DNA from: JACDET01 sp035568375
GTDB taxonomy: Bacteria; Patescibacteriota; Microgenomatia; Levybacterales; UBA12049
Assembly: GCA_035568375.1 (NCBI GenBank)
Contig: DATMOG010000096.1
Coordinates: 1 to 59,690, forward strand
DNA length: 59,690 bases
Direction: 5' to 3'
Below the pieces are notes generated by a model. The model ran no database searches and was not told where the DNA came from. It saw only the letters and a program-made list of their open reading frames with translations. Shown one piece after another: positions 49,311 through 59,320 of the stretch (position 1 is its first letter; each line of letters starts with the position of its first letter). The position numbers and the translations under genes are program-made.

Positions 49311-50153
49311 TTACGAAAAGAGACTTTTTGCTTTTCTGAATAAGTTATTTTTAACGAAATTAACGCGATTAGGATGTTTTCTCTTATCTAGTGTATTAAA
49401 TTTATCTTCGCATCTTATTGTATCTTTGAGGCTTATATTGAGCAGAGTAGATAAATTTTCCTCTTTTAAAGAATATTTATCTACTTTTTTATTTATTTTG
49501 CTATGATTATATGTAAAAATGATTGAACGTAATAAGACATACATGTCATATTGAATATTATCAATTCGTGAATCAGCAAAATCAATTAGATAATAGATAT
49601 TATTATGAATAAAAATGTTTTCAGTAGAAAAATCAGAATGTATTAGAGTTGTCTTATTTTTATAAAACAATTGCATGTGTTTTATAATTTTATTATGGTG
49701 AGAAAGTGCTATTTCCAGGTTTATTGAGCCGTCATTAATTTTTTTTTGAAAAGATTTCATTTTCAAAAACTCAATTTCTATAAGATTATTTCCGCAAAAT
49801 TTCATGTTAGGAAGTTTTATATTTGAAGAATTATTTTTGTATTTTTGATAGAATTTCTTTTCTCTTACGTATGCTGACTTATCAGAAGTCCTTTTTATTA
49901 TTTTTAACTGTCCGTTAATTTGAATCAATTTTACTGTATTATACCATTTCCCTTTTCCTTTATAGATAACGAGTGCATCTTCATTTAAAGTCGCTATTTT
50001 GTACCTAATGTTATAGAGTTTGAAGATATAGGCGATAATAATCATTAATCGCATCATATGATGGATTAGTTTTCTCGCAAGTAAATAGTCAATAGATTTA
50101 GGGAGTATGATCCCATGATTAAAATAGTCAAAACAAATTAATAGTGACTCCAA
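49311..50153 (-). CDS. kinase-like protein (APH/lipopolysaccharide kinase type)
   Basis: 280 residues. The catalytic loop 'TLIHSDFSTENIFIHN' fits HxDxxxxN, followed by the metal loop 'YYLIDFADSRIDNIQYDMYV' (DFA in place of DFG). Lobe residues 'KLIQINGQLKIIKR' could hold the ATP Lys. A sugar- or lipid-modifying kinase of the glycan pathway is the natural reading, by analogy with Kdo/heptose kinases. The first 40 residues are unusual and hydrophobic; the start is not certain. Confidence 0.65.
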   Translation of the reverse strand: MESLLICFDYFNHGIILPKSIDYLLARKLIHHMMRLMIIIAYIFKLYNIRYKIATLNEDALVIYKGKGKWYNTVKLIQINGQLKIIKRTSDKSAYVREKKFYQKYKNNSSNIKLPNMKFCGNNLIEIEFLKMKSFQKKINDGSINLEIALSHHNKIIKHMQLFYKNKTTLIHSDFSTENIFIHNNIYYLIDFADSRIDNIQYDMYVLLRSIIFTYNHSKINKKVDKYSLKEENLSTLLNISLKDTIRCEDKFNTLDKRKHPNRVNFVKNNLFRKAKSLFS

Positions 50154-50206
50154 ATTATACTTAACAGAATAACCCTTGTTTTTGATGTATTTATTTTTTA
50201 TATTGA

Positions 50207-51073
50207 TTATATAATAAAAATTTTTTCTTTAAAACAATATTTCCAAAGTATAAATCTTTCATATAACAATTTGGGATAAAGTAAAAAAAAGATAATAAAA
50301 TCATTTTTTGTTTCATAAACCCCTGTAAATAATTTAATGAGTAATAAAGGTGGGAATAAAATGCATACAAGTTTTAAAGGAGCATAAATTCTCCAAATCA
50401 TATCATACTTTTCGTTATATTTTTTGAAAAATAAGAGGACGCGATAGTACACCCAACTACCTGACTCTAAATAGGCATGTGGTGTCCATTTTGATTGGGA
50501 ATGATAAACAATCATATGTGGATCAAAATAAATTTTTCCTAACTTTTTGGCTCTTAAGGCTAAATCTCTATCTTGATTTCTCTTATAAAGAGAATTAAAT
50601 AAGCCTACTTTAAGTAATACGTCCTTTTTATATGCCATATTTGCAGTCATATATTCACCACCATATAAATTTTGTACTACCCTATCAGAGTAAGTCCGTT
50701 TATACTTTTTCGAAATATAAAATATTCGCCCTTCAACTCCCACACAATTATTATTTTCTAGACTTTTAAGTCCACTTTTAAGCCAGTTTTTAGTAACAAT
50801 ACAATCGGCATCAGTAAAGAACAAAAAATTACTTTTAGATTTTTTAATTGCGTTATTTCTTGCAAAAGATTTACCAGAATTTTTATATGTTTGAATATAA
50901 TTGATTCTTTTATCATTAATTTCATTTAGTATTTGCTTGGTATTGTCAGTTGAACCATCATCAATGATTAGTAATTCAAAATTTCTTTCCGTTTGTGACA
51001 AAACTGACATAATAGCCTTATTAATTTGATTTCCCATGTTATATGTAATAATAATTATAGTTGCTTTAATCAT
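50207..51073 (-). CDS. family 2 glycosyltransferase
   Basis: 288 residues, GT-A fold. 'IIIITYNMGNQINKAIMSVL', 'ELLIIDDGSTDNTKQILNE', 'SFARNNAIKKSKSNFLFFTD' leading to the metal-binding D-A-D ('FTDADCIV'), 'VGVEGRIFYIS' and 'NQDRDLALRAKKLGK'. C-terminal hydrophobic stretch (about 240-275) may associate with the membrane. Adds a sugar to a lipid-linked or protein-linked glycan; donor unknown. 11 bases after the large membrane protein gene. Confidence 0.92.
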   Translation of the reverse strand: MIKATIIIITYNMGNQINKAIMSVLSQTERNFELLIIDDGSTDNTKQILNEINDKRINYIQTYKNSGKSFARNNAIKKSKSNFLFFTDADCIVTKNWLKSGLKSLENNNCVGVEGRIFYISKKYKRTYSDRVVQNLYGGEYMTANMAYKKDVLLKVGLFNSLYKRNQDRDLALRAKKLGKIYFDPHMIVYHSQSKWTPHAYLESGSWVYYRVLLFFKKYNEKYDMIWRIYAPLKLVCILFPPLLLIKLFTGVYETKNDFIIFFLLYPKLLYERFILWKYCFKEKIFII

Positions 51074-51084
51074 GGTTATCCTTT

Positions 51085-53406
51085 TTATCTATAAATTTTT
51101 GAACTCCCGTTGTTATAAATTAGACTTTTATTCTGATCTAAGAATGTAAAAGGAAATTTATAATAAATTGGGGTACCATTGACATATACGATTATTTCTC
51201 CTGTTTGTATATTTGAATAACTTAGATAGACATAAGAGTTTCTTCTTATAACTGATGGGATTAATCCGTCAACAGAATATATATTGCCATAGGTATGTAT
51301 TTTTTTACCTGTAAACCAATCTGATTGAATAGGGATTTTTTTATCACGATTGATTACTAACCACTTTATTGAAGCAATTTCCTGTGTATGGGTATAGTAG
51401 GCATCATAGTAGAATCCGCTATTTGTTAAATTCAATTGTGGATAGTACCCTCCGGTTATAACTGTTGTAAATCCAGATAAGAATAAAAAGAAGAAGATAA
51501 AAATAGAAGAAATCAAATAAATTTTGATACTTTTATGTATTTTGTCAAATATACTAAATAAGGATAGAGCTCCAATGAGTAGAGGAATAGCTAAAAGAAT
51601 AAGCCCTTGTTGAAATAGCCTTAAAATACCGTAGTTTATTGCGCTACTTGGAAGTACTGTCTCAACAACAAGTAATAGGAAGAAAACTATCGTTAATAGG
51701 AGATGTTCTTTTTTCAAGTTTTTAATATGTTTTTTGTACCAAAATATCGATAAGAATCCTACTATAATAAAAATTTGGATAATTTTTGCATAAATTTGTT
51801 TTAGTGAATCACTAATTAAGAATATATTAAAATGATATTTATTTAATATATTTCCAATCCAAGTTTGAGGAAGCGTTGCTTGTTGCATTGAAGAAACTTT
51901 GTATTGCTTATAAATATCTTTATTTAAAAATGCACTATCATTATTAAATTTTCGAGAAAACTGCGTAGTGCTAGAAGTGTAAGACTGTAATAATTCTTGC
52001 ACACTTAACTTTTTAGTTCCTATAAGACTATATGATGCGGGATCACTCTTAGGTTTAGTAAAATGTTTTACATTAAAATCCTTTGTAATGCTATTAATTG
52101 TTTGAATAATGCCATCTGCAGTGTGAGTGATGCTAAAATTCCAGGCAATTGTTACAAATAGCAGTAAAATGACCATCAGTATTTCTAGTTCTGTTTTATT
52201 GTGATCAATTCCCAGTTTTTTGTCGAGTGTAGAAATTACACTTTTTATTTTTGTATGTTTTCTAAGAACATTAATGCTGATATATATTATTGAAGTAACA
52301 ATAAATAAGCCAATTGTTATATATGTTGTAGAATAATGAGAAACGGTTAAACCAATGCCAAAAATAGAAAATAAGAGCCATTTTGTTTTTGCAGATACAT
52401 TTTTGGTGAATATTGCATTAAGCATTAATGCAAAATATAAAAAAGCAATTTCTTGACGATTGAGCATTGGCATATCTGTCATAAACGTAGGAAGGGAGAT
52501 AATAATAAAGGTTCCAAAAAAGGCAAGAAATGGAGCTATAAACTTTTTAAGAAATTGATAAGTTACTATAGTTGATACTGCAAAAATTATTTGAAAGAGG
52601 ATCTTAAAAATGTACATATCACTAATATGAGTAAGAACAGATAGCATTGTTGGCAGAATTGTAATGCTTAAGCATGCTGTATAAGGATTCGGAAAACTTG
52701 CCATGTTCCAAATGCCTTGCGTTTTGGTAAGTTGAAAGACATAATATTCAAGATAAATATCATGTCCAGTGATGAACCATCCCCTCAGCGATGTCATAAG
52801 AAGAAGAGATAAGCCTATCATAAAGACACTATATGAGTAAAAATGTTCGTTGATTTTATCTCTTATGATAGTTAACAAAAGTATATAAAAAGCAATAAGT
52901 CCAAGCATAACCATTGTAAAGACATTGGTTTGATTATTATTAAGACTAACAGCACCGATAGTACTAAGAATAGGGAATAAGATCGGAAAAATAATAAAGG
53001 GAATAGCTTTTTTAGAGAGTTTACTTTTTATTGATTCTAGCGGAAAAGGTTTAGTTCTTATGAATAAATATATCCAAAGTAAGCCGTTCACCACATCGAA
53101 TGCTAAAAGAATTGGAAGTAGAGTAAGTGGCTGAAAAATTTTGAAGTATGGGAGTATCCAATTAATTGTAAGACCAAGTAACATCAATTGTGTCAAGCTA
53201 AATCCCAACGAATAATATATTAATTCCCAAATATTTTTGTATTTAGGATAAATAATCCAAGATAATAATATTCCTGGAACTAACAATAGGTATGTACTTG
53301 TAATTATTTCTCGAAGAAAAAATAATTTTATATTTCCTAAAATTAACCAATTTACAATCATTCCTGAGAAAAATAATAACAATAATATTATGCGTTCTTT
53401 ATTCAT
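51085..53406 (-). CDS. large polytopic membrane protein (DUF2206-like)
   Basis: 773 residues with about 16-18 membrane helices, then a C-terminal soluble domain (about 650-773) with 'EIASIKWLVINRDKKIPIQS'. A luminal stretch (about 430-510) interrupts the helices. Layout and the 'LRGWFITGHDIYLEYYVFQL' loop, with acidic residues after helix pairs, fit DUF2206-type proteins and resemble GT-C glycosyltransferases or O-antigen polymerases. Overlaps the upstream GT2 gene by 4 bases. Transfer or polymerisation of the glycan is inference. Confidence 0.65.
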   Translation of the reverse strand: MNKERIILLLLFFSGMIVNWLILGNIKLFFLREIITSTYLLLVPGILLSWIIYPKYKNIWELIYYSLGFSLTQLMLLGLTINWILPYFKIFQPLTLLPILLAFDVVNGLLWIYLFIRTKPFPLESIKSKLSKKAIPFIIFPILFPILSTIGAVSLNNNQTNVFTMVMLGLIAFYILLLTIIRDKINEHFYSYSVFMIGLSLLLMTSLRGWFITGHDIYLEYYVFQLTKTQGIWNMASFPNPYTACLSITILPTMLSVLTHISDMYIFKILFQIIFAVSTIVTYQFLKKFIAPFLAFFGTFIIISLPTFMTDMPMLNRQEIAFLYFALMLNAIFTKNVSAKTKWLLFSIFGIGLTVSHYSTTYITIGLFIVTSIIYISINVLRKHTKIKSVISTLDKKLGIDHNKTELEILMVILLLFVTIAWNFSITHTADGIIQTINSITKDFNVKHFTKPKSDPASYSLIGTKKLSVQELLQSYTSSTTQFSRKFNNDSAFLNKDIYKQYKVSSMQQATLPQTWIGNILNKYHFNIFLISDSLKQIYAKIIQIFIIVGFLSIFWYKKHIKNLKKEHLLLTIVFFLLLVVETVLPSSAINYGILRLFQQGLILLAIPLLIGALSLFSIFDKIHKSIKIYLISSIFIFFFLFLSGFTTVITGGYYPQLNLTNSGFYYDAYYTHTQEIASIKWLVINRDKKIPIQSDWFTGKKIHTYGNIYSVDGLIPSVIRRNSYVYLSYSNIQTGEIIVYVNGTPIYYKFPFTFLDQNKSLIYNNGSSKIYR

Positions 53407-54431
53407 ATAAAACCCTTCATTAAACCTAGTACTGTTGAAAGTTCATAGCCTCCTTGTAGATAGGGAAAAGAAAGAAAATATAATTGCATTCTTTTAATTG
53501 CTTTTATTCCCCACCATGCGTAGAATAATTGTGGAAGAATTAGCAGTGATAGTAGTCCATATAGAGGATTTATTATTGTAATAATTAAACTTATCAAAAT
53601 GATAGCTGGAGGGAATGGATATATTGGAGGAATTTTGTTATTTTGTTGATAAAATTTAAGCGTCACTTTACCTCTACTATATGGCTTTTTAATAAATCCT
53701 TGCAAGGATAGTTGATGATCATGGTAAATTATCGCACTTTTTGTACAAAATAATTTTTTATTTTTTATTTTTTTATTTATGCGATTACATAATTCTGTAT
53801 CTTCCACTCCGCTCATTTTATTGTTCCATCCATTGACCTTTTTTAAAATTTCAATGGGGAATGAGCAATTCGCTCCCCAAATTTCATTAACTATTAATAT
53901 TTTTTCTTTTCCTTGAATAATTGGAAAGAACATATTTTTAAGATATGCATAAAATCTGATAATTGGATTTTTGCTAATACCATAAATTACTGGAGAAGGA
54001 TTTGCATATCCAATCTCATCCATATATTTATCAATCATTGTTCTATTATTTTTAAGTTGTATAAATCCAGCGATGCCGAGAGTTTTATTTATTCCAATTT
54101 TATTGTAAGCTTTTTCTAAATTTTTTAACCAATTTTTATGTGCAAAACAATCATCATCGAAGCATATATAAATTTTTCCTTTAGCATTTTTTAACCCAGT
54201 ATTTCTAGCTGCTGCAACTCCTCTGTTTTTTTTGTGCCTGATTAATGTGACAGGATATTTTTTAACTATTTCTATAGTTGCATCTGTTGATCCATCATCC
54301 ACTACTATAATTTCAAATTTGTTTTTTGGATAGTCTAAATTAACTAAAGACTCTAAACATCGTTCAATATGTTTCTCACGATTATATGTACATAAGACGA
54401 TACTAAATAATATGTTGTTTTTTTTATTCAT
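53403..54431 (-). CDS. family 2 glycosyltransferase
   Basis: 342 residues. 'FSIVLCTYNREKHIERCLES', 'FEIIVVDDGSTDATIEIVKK', 'GVAAARNTGLKNAKGKIYIC' then the D-D-D box ('FDDDCFA'), and 'WGANCSFPIEILKKVNGW', 'GVEDTELCNRINKK'. Two C-terminal membrane helices (about 270-315). Rhamnosyl/N-acetylglucosaminyl-type GT2 by shape; donor unknown. ATGA-type overlap with the large membrane protein gene downstream. Confidence 0.92.
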   Translation of the reverse strand: MNKKNNILFSIVLCTYNREKHIERCLESLVNLDYPKNKFEIIVVDDGSTDATIEIVKKYPVTLIRHKKNRGVAAARNTGLKNAKGKIYICFDDDCFAHKNWLKNLEKAYNKIGINKTLGIAGFIQLKNNRTMIDKYMDEIGYANPSPVIYGISKNPIIRFYAYLKNMFFPIIQGKEKILIVNEIWGANCSFPIEILKKVNGWNNKMSGVEDTELCNRINKKIKNKKLFCTKSAIIYHDHQLSLQGFIKKPYSRGKVTLKFYQQNNKIPPIYPFPPAIILISLIITIINPLYGLLSLLILPQLFYAWWGIKAIKRMQLYFLSFPYLQGGYELSTVLGLMKGFI

Positions 54432-54439
54432 ATGTTTTT

Positions 54440-55582
54440 TTACACCAGTTTTTTGTATAAAAGTTCAAGTTCCTTTCCTAAGACAGGCCAAGAATACTGT
54501 TTTTTGCCGTGTTCAAGTGAGAATTCGATTTTTTCTTTTCTTTTTTTTATTTCGGACATAGCTAAACAAATTGTGTCTGTAAGCGATTTAATATTGCTAT
54601 GTTTGGCGATATATCCTGCTTTGCCGTTAAATATATAATTGGGTAAATCGCCAACATTACTAACTAATGGTGTTGCACCAAGTTGCATGTATTGAAAAAC
54701 TTTCATATTACTACATGCTTGAGCAGTAATTTCGTTTGGCATATAGCAATAACCAATATCTCCAACTTTGACATATTTATATAATTTATTTTGTGGTATG
54801 AATCCAAAAAATTTTATATCTTTTGATATGAACAATTTTTTCGACAATTTTTTGAAGTAATTTAAATATTGTCCATCCCCAATGACAATAACATTAATAA
54901 ATATTTTTTGTAATTTAATATTTTTAATTGCATATAAGAGAGGTTCAAGAATATTTATTCTATTTAAATTGCCAACAAATATCACTCTGTTTTTAGATAG
55001 TGTATCTGTTTGTATGACATCTGATAATGTAAAGTCAGCACCGTTAGGCATATATTTAATAATTCTATTTTTATATTTCTTTTTATAAAATTTAGACAGA
55101 TATTGTGATGCTACAGTAATAGCGCTAGATTGATAGAATAATATTATTTCTGAAATTGTCACAAGTATTATCATTATAGAATTATGTCCTTCTATTCTCA
55201 TTACCTCGCTATCCAAGTCATCAGCATCTACAATTACAGGAATTTTTTTAATATATTTAAAAAATATACCACTAATTGTAATTGGTGTAGGTTTGAATAT
55301 ATGAATAACATCAGGGTTTAAATGATAAAGAATTTTTATCGAAGAAAAGATATAAGGAATAAGGCCAATCTCAAAAGGAACTTTCCTTATTTGTAAAGGT
55401 CTTATTATTTCTATTCCTTCGATTTGGGTTATCCCTTCATCAATGAATTTAGAATATTTATCAAATCTTGGCGAAACGATAGAGACTTCATTTCCTCTTT
55501 TATACAATTCTTTTGCAAGAGCAAGTGCTCTTGAAGAAATGCTACTATTAATTGTTCCAGTTGTTATAAATGCTATTTTCAT
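54440..55582 (-). CDS. family 4 (GT-B) glycosyltransferase
   Basis: 380 residues, GT-B fold. 'GTINSSISSRALALAKELYK' N-terminal Rossmann start, 'DVIHIFKPTPITISGIFF', 'VIFVGNLNRINILEPLLYAI', 'VIGDGQYLNYFKKLSKKLF' and 'CSNMKVFQYMQLGATPLVSN' with the E/D-rich nucleotide-sugar site partly replaced ('QACSNMKVFQ' rather than EGFG). Its acceptor and donor are unknown. Overlaps the preceding GT4 gene by 4 bases. Confidence 0.88.
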   Translation of the reverse strand: MKIAFITTGTINSSISSRALALAKELYKRGNEVSIVSPRFDKYSKFIDEGITQIEGIEIIRPLQIRKVPFEIGLIPYIFSSIKILYHLNPDVIHIFKPTPITISGIFFKYIKKIPVIVDADDLDSEVMRIEGHNSIMIILVTISEIILFYQSSAITVASQYLSKFYKKKYKNRIIKYMPNGADFTLSDVIQTDTLSKNRVIFVGNLNRINILEPLLYAIKNIKLQKIFINVIVIGDGQYLNYFKKLSKKLFISKDIKFFGFIPQNKLYKYVKVGDIGYCYMPNEITAQACSNMKVFQYMQLGATPLVSNVGDLPNYIFNGKAGYIAKHSNIKSLTDTICLAMSEIKKRKEKIEFSLEHGKKQYSWPVLGKELELLYKKLV

Positions 55583-56718
55583 ATAATTATTGAACCGGTA
55601 AGTGTTTGAAATTTCTTTATTTCATTCTCTAATACATATTTTTTTGTGAGTTCTTGATATCCACTATATCCAATTTCGTTAGTTTTATTTTTATTGCTTA
55701 ATAATAAATTGATAGCATTGGCTAATTTTTTCGGATTTTTTGGTTTAATTAAATAACCTGTTTTTTTGTTTTTAATAATCTTATTAATGGGCATAATATC
55801 TGAAGCAATTATAGCCAGAGAATAAGCCCAATATTCTAACATGACAGTCGGGAATGCATCATTTGAAGACTTTGGATATATGATTCCGATTGAAGAGTCT
55901 TTTAGAATTTTATATTTCTCTCTGCCATGTTTTTTACCTAAGAATTTTACCTGTTTTGTAATGCCATACTTATTTGCAAGATGTTGATAATACCTTTTAC
56001 TATCACCGTCTCCGATGACATTTAATATTATTTTATTATTCATTTTAGTTGTATAAATTTTTATTGCATGTAATATTTCATCTAATCCTTTCCATTCATG
56101 AGTTTTGTCTAGACTACTAATAAATACAATATTTTGTGTTTTTTTTGACATATGGTTGTTATATCTTGGAATGTCTTGTAATGAAAGTGAATTATTTATA
56201 ATAAAAATTTTGTTTCTAAACTTTGCTGGAATGGATTCCTTTAAAGCGTCAGATACCAATATTATTTTATTCGCTTTTCTGAATAATAGATATTCAAATA
56301 TTTTGTAAAGTTTAATAATAAAATTAAATATAGTGAAGTTATGTTTATATAAACTAAATGCATGGTAAGTGACGAGAAATGGTATTTTACTTGCTGCTAA
56401 ACCCGCCATATCTGCCATAAATGGAACTGGGGTATGAGCGTTTATGCAGTCTGGTTGTTCAACATTTATTATTTTTTTAATTTTCCAATACCAGAGAGGA
56501 TTAATTGGTGTATTGGAAAATGTAAACAATGGAGCGAGTCTGTATATTTTCATTCCATTTTTATAGATTATCTCATTTGAATTATTTTTGTGATTTGATG
56601 TAATCACCACGATGTTCCATTTAAAATACTTTTTTAAAGCAATAGAAAAATCATAAGCATATTTTTCTAAACCCCCTAATTTAGGATAAAAATATGGCGT
56701 AATTAATAATAATTTCAT
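55579..56718 (-). CDS. family 4 (GT-B) glycosyltransferase
   Basis: 379 residues. 'LLLITPYFYPKLGGLEKYAY' start typical of GT4, 'DCINAHTPVPFMADMAGLAA', 'IPFLVTYHAFSL', 'NIVFISSLDKTHEWKGLDEI', 'VIGDGDSKRYYQHLANKYGI' and 'IIYPKSSNDAFPTVMLEYWA' with the donor-site Glu. Cytoplasmic face, retaining transfer. Overlaps both neighbours by 4 bases, so translation is coupled across the three GT4 genes. Confidence 0.92.
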   Translation of the reverse strand: MKLLLITPYFYPKLGGLEKYAYDFSIALKKYFKWNIVVITSNHKNNSNEIIYKNGMKIYRLAPLFTFSNTPINPLWYWKIKKIINVEQPDCINAHTPVPFMADMAGLAASKIPFLVTYHAFSLYKHNFTIFNFIIKLYKIFEYLLFRKANKIILVSDALKESIPAKFRNKIFIINNSLSLQDIPRYNNHMSKKTQNIVFISSLDKTHEWKGLDEILHAIKIYTTKMNNKIILNVIGDGDSKRYYQHLANKYGITKQVKFLGKKHGREKYKILKDSSIGIIYPKSSNDAFPTVMLEYWAYSLAIIASDIMPINKIIKNKKTGYLIKPKNPKKLANAINLLLSNKNKTNEIGYSGYQELTKKYVLENEIKKFQTLTGSIII

Positions 56719-57854
56719 ATAGAGTATACTCTCTCAATTCTTTTCGATAAGGCATCCCAATTATACTTTTTGACTATTGTGATATAGTTATTTGGTACTA
56801 AATTGGTAGTTAAGTATTTTTTTATTATTTTAGCTATTTTATTTTTATCAAGCTGTACAGTTTCACCATTTAAACCATTTTTGATGAGATCTTTAGTCGC
56901 ATTATCTTGATGATCAGTAGTTATAACTGGAATTCCAGAGGCATTTGCTTCTAGTGCTGCAATTCCGAAGCCTTCTCGTGTAGATGGAAAAACAAAGACT
57001 TTAGATGCCTTCATCAGCGCATAGAGATCGTTCTGATTTTCAAGAAAATCATAAAAAAGTACATTATTTTTTATTTGTAATGATCTGACGAGTTTCTTTA
57101 ATTTTTTCTCTTCCGGGCCTTTTCCAACGATGATACATTTGATATTTGGAAAACTACTCTTTAGTAAATGAATTGATGAGATGAGTAAATTAACATTTTT
57201 GTGAGAAAGCAATCGTCCTGCAAAAATAATATCCGATTTGCATTTAGATGGCTTAATACTATTAATAACTTTTAAATCGATTCCATTTGGAACAACAGTA
57301 ATGTTTTTTTGTATACCCAAATCAGTAATTAGTTTATTTTTTGTGTGTTTTGATACTGCGATGATTTCATCAGGCATGCGAACACTGAGCCATTCAATAA
57401 TATAGGCAATATTTCCAAGCCGTCCAAGATATTCATTCCAGTACTCTCTTCCCCATACTTCATTCCATGTAACATAGAGTTTTTTTCGTTTTAGAACGGT
57501 TACAATTTTGGTTGAAAAAAGAACGAGATGCGGCATATGATCAACATCTATAACGTCAAAATCGACTGCAAGAAGTTTAAAGCATGCAAGAGCAAAAAAA
57601 ATTGCCTGCTTTATAGATCTTCTTTTCCCTGAATAGAGCGGGAATAAAGGACTAATAGCATGAAGATAAACTCCATTTTCAAATCGTTCATTATCCTTCG
57701 TTTTCCACCATTTCATACAGTAAATATGTACATTATGTCCAGCATTTACTAATCTAGTACTCATTTCATATAGACGTTTTTCTTTCCCGCCTTTGTTAAA
57801 GGGATAGACCGCATCACTGACAAAAGCAATTGTTAGACATTTTTTATTTTTCAT
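56715..57854 (-). CDS. family 4 (GT-B) glycosyltransferase
   Basis: 379 residues. 'IAFVSDAVYPFNKGGKEKRL', 'DVIDVDHMPHLVLFSTKIV', 'ITVVPNGIDLKVI', 'DIIFAGRLLSHKNVNLLISS', 'IIVGKGPEEKKLKKLVRSLQ' and 'KVFVFPSTREGFGIAALEAN' with the canonical E-x7-E donor motif. Mannosyl- or glucosyltransferase-like, but the sugar cannot be assigned. Overlaps the GT2 gene by 11 bases at its start and the next GT4 gene by 4. Confidence 0.94.
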   Translation of the reverse strand: MKNKKCLTIAFVSDAVYPFNKGGKEKRLYEMSTRLVNAGHNVHIYCMKWWKTKDNERFENGVYLHAISPLFPLYSGKRRSIKQAIFFALACFKLLAVDFDVIDVDHMPHLVLFSTKIVTVLKRKKLYVTWNEVWGREYWNEYLGRLGNIAYIIEWLSVRMPDEIIAVSKHTKNKLITDLGIQKNITVVPNGIDLKVINSIKPSKCKSDIIFAGRLLSHKNVNLLISSIHLLKSSFPNIKCIIVGKGPEEKKLKKLVRSLQIKNNVLFYDFLENQNDLYALMKASKVFVFPSTREGFGIAALEANASGIPVITTDHQDNATKDLIKNGLNGETVQLDKNKIAKIIKKYLTTNLVPNNYITIVKKYNWDALSKRIERVYSI

Positions 57855-58608
57855 AATTAATCATTTTTTGGATCTGATTAAAAAAGAATTTTTTGGACGG
57901 CTTTTTTCGTGGAGACCAATTAAGATTTTTGAAGAAAGTTCTTAAGACTCGCATTCCGTCACTGATTGCTTGAATTTTTGTTTCCCCTGCACGTTCATCA
58001 TAAGTAATTGGGACTGAGTACATTTGATATCCAAGTCTTTTCATTTTTGTAATCATATCCATTTCAATCTCAAATCCTTCAGAGTCAAGATATTTTTTTA
58101 GATCATCAATTACCTCTTTTTTCCATGCGAAGTAACCGCTTAAGACATCTGTTATATTTGCTTGATAAAATTGTCTGACAAGAAAAGTATAAACCCAATT
58201 CGCAACACGATTTCGGAATTTAAGTGAATTTTTTCGCATTTTGCCGCCAAGCCGCGATCCGATTACAACATCACAAAAATCATTTATGAGTGGCTCTATA
58301 AGCCGGAGAACTTCTTTAGATTTGTAAGTATTATCACCATCGAGCATTACAACATAATCTGTATCAGGATCAACGGAATTGAATCCTGTCATCACTGCGT
58401 GACCTTTGCCTTTTTTTAATTCATCAACTACACGGACATTCTTTTCATAAGCAACGATTGCAGTTTTATCCGTTGAATTATTATTGACAACGACAATTTC
58501 TGTTTTTAGTCCAAGTTTTTTGAGCAACCGAACAGGTACACCATCGATTACACGGCTGATGCCCTTTTCTTCGTTATAACATGGGATGAGAATTGTTATT
58601 TTTTTCAT
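57844..58608 (-). CDS. polyprenol-phosphate glycosyltransferase (DPM/GT2-like)
   Basis: 254 residues. 'ITILIPCYNEEKGISRVIDG', 'EIVVVNNNSTDKTAIVAYEK', 'GKGHAVMTGFNSVDPDTDYV' and 'VMLDGDNTYKSKEVLRLIEP', then 'DVLSGYFAWKKEVID' match dolichol/undecaprenol-phosphate sugar synthases without C-terminal membrane helices. It probably loads mannose or glucose onto a polyprenol carrier, supplying the GT-C-like membrane protein in this cluster. Starts one base before the stop of the DUF1616-like gene upstream. Confidence 0.92.
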   Translation of the reverse strand: MKKITILIPCYNEEKGISRVIDGVPVRLLKKLGLKTEIVVVNNNSTDKTAIVAYEKNVRVVDELKKGKGHAVMTGFNSVDPDTDYVVMLDGDNTYKSKEVLRLIEPLINDFCDVVIGSRLGGKMRKNSLKFRNRVANWVYTFLVRQFYQANITDVLSGYFAWKKEVIDDLKKYLDSEGFEIEMDMITKMKRLGYQMYSVPITYDERAGETKIQAISDGMRVLRTFFKNLNWSPRKKPSKKFFFNQIQKMINYEK

Positions 58609-58609
58609 A

Positions 58610-59320
58610 TTATTTAGTTGTCTTTTTTGTTGTAGTATTTTTTGCTATTGCTTTAGAAGGAAAGCTACTACCCCAAATATCATGGCCAAGTTTATCTAAT
58701 CCAAGCCACATAAGAGATTTATTCAAAAGCGGTTGCCAATACCAAGCACCATAGGATTTTGCTACAGGTTTTATATGAATAGAAGTTATTTGATTTACAC
58801 TTTGATTTTGGGTAGATGTGACTATTCCTACAATATTTACCCAAAAGAAGATTTGTTGTTTTTTACTAGTCAAGTTTATGACAATTTGTGCTCTAGATAT
58901 TGGATCTGATACAGTATAAGTTTCAGTAATCGTTTTATAACCATCTTGACTCAAGGTGAATTGTCCTTTATCAATTTCTATTTTTTTACCATTTTCATCA
59001 AGATATACAACATATGGATAGGTGTATTTTTGATATTCAATATTGTGAATGGTGAATTGAAAAGATTTTTTTTGGTTTTGTTTGATAGTAAAGGGAAAGT
59101 TTGAATTATTTTCAAAGTAAAGTTCTGTAAACTTTTCAGGTTTTATGGTTGTAGCCATCGTTAATGTATTCATAAAATCTTTATTCAGGTTTAGTTTAAA
59201 GAGAGAAAATATAACTAACCCCGTGACAGTAAGGCAAAAAATAAAGATTTTTATCTTGTATAGAGTGTTTTTATGGTTAGAAAAAATTCGTCTTATTTTA
59301 GTAGTTATCACGCTCTTCAT
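58610..59320 (-). CDS. DUF1616-like anchored protein
   Basis: 236 residues. One membrane helix (about 26-44); the rest is a beta-sandwich with 'KFTELYFENNSNFPFTIKQN', 'QKKSFQFTIHNIEYQKYTYP', 'YVVYLDENGKKIEIDKG' and 'QIFFWVNIVGIVTSTQ', matching the exported part of DUF1616, known mainly from archaeal and CPR surface-glycan loci. First gene of the long minus-strand glycan operon. The ATG at 59320 is preferred over the TTG two codons upstream. Confidence 0.72.
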   Translation of the reverse strand: MKSVITTKIRRIFSNHKNTLYKIKIFIFCLTVTGLVIFSLFKLNLNKDFMNTLTMATTIKPEKFTELYFENNSNFPFTIKQNQKKSFQFTIHNIEYQKYTYPYVVYLDENGKKIEIDKGQFTLSQDGYKTITETYTVSDPISRAQIVINLTSKKQQIFFWVNIVGIVTSTQNQSVNQITSIHIKPVAKSYGAWYWQPLLNKSLMWLGLDKLGHDIWGSSFPSKAIAKNTTTKKTTK

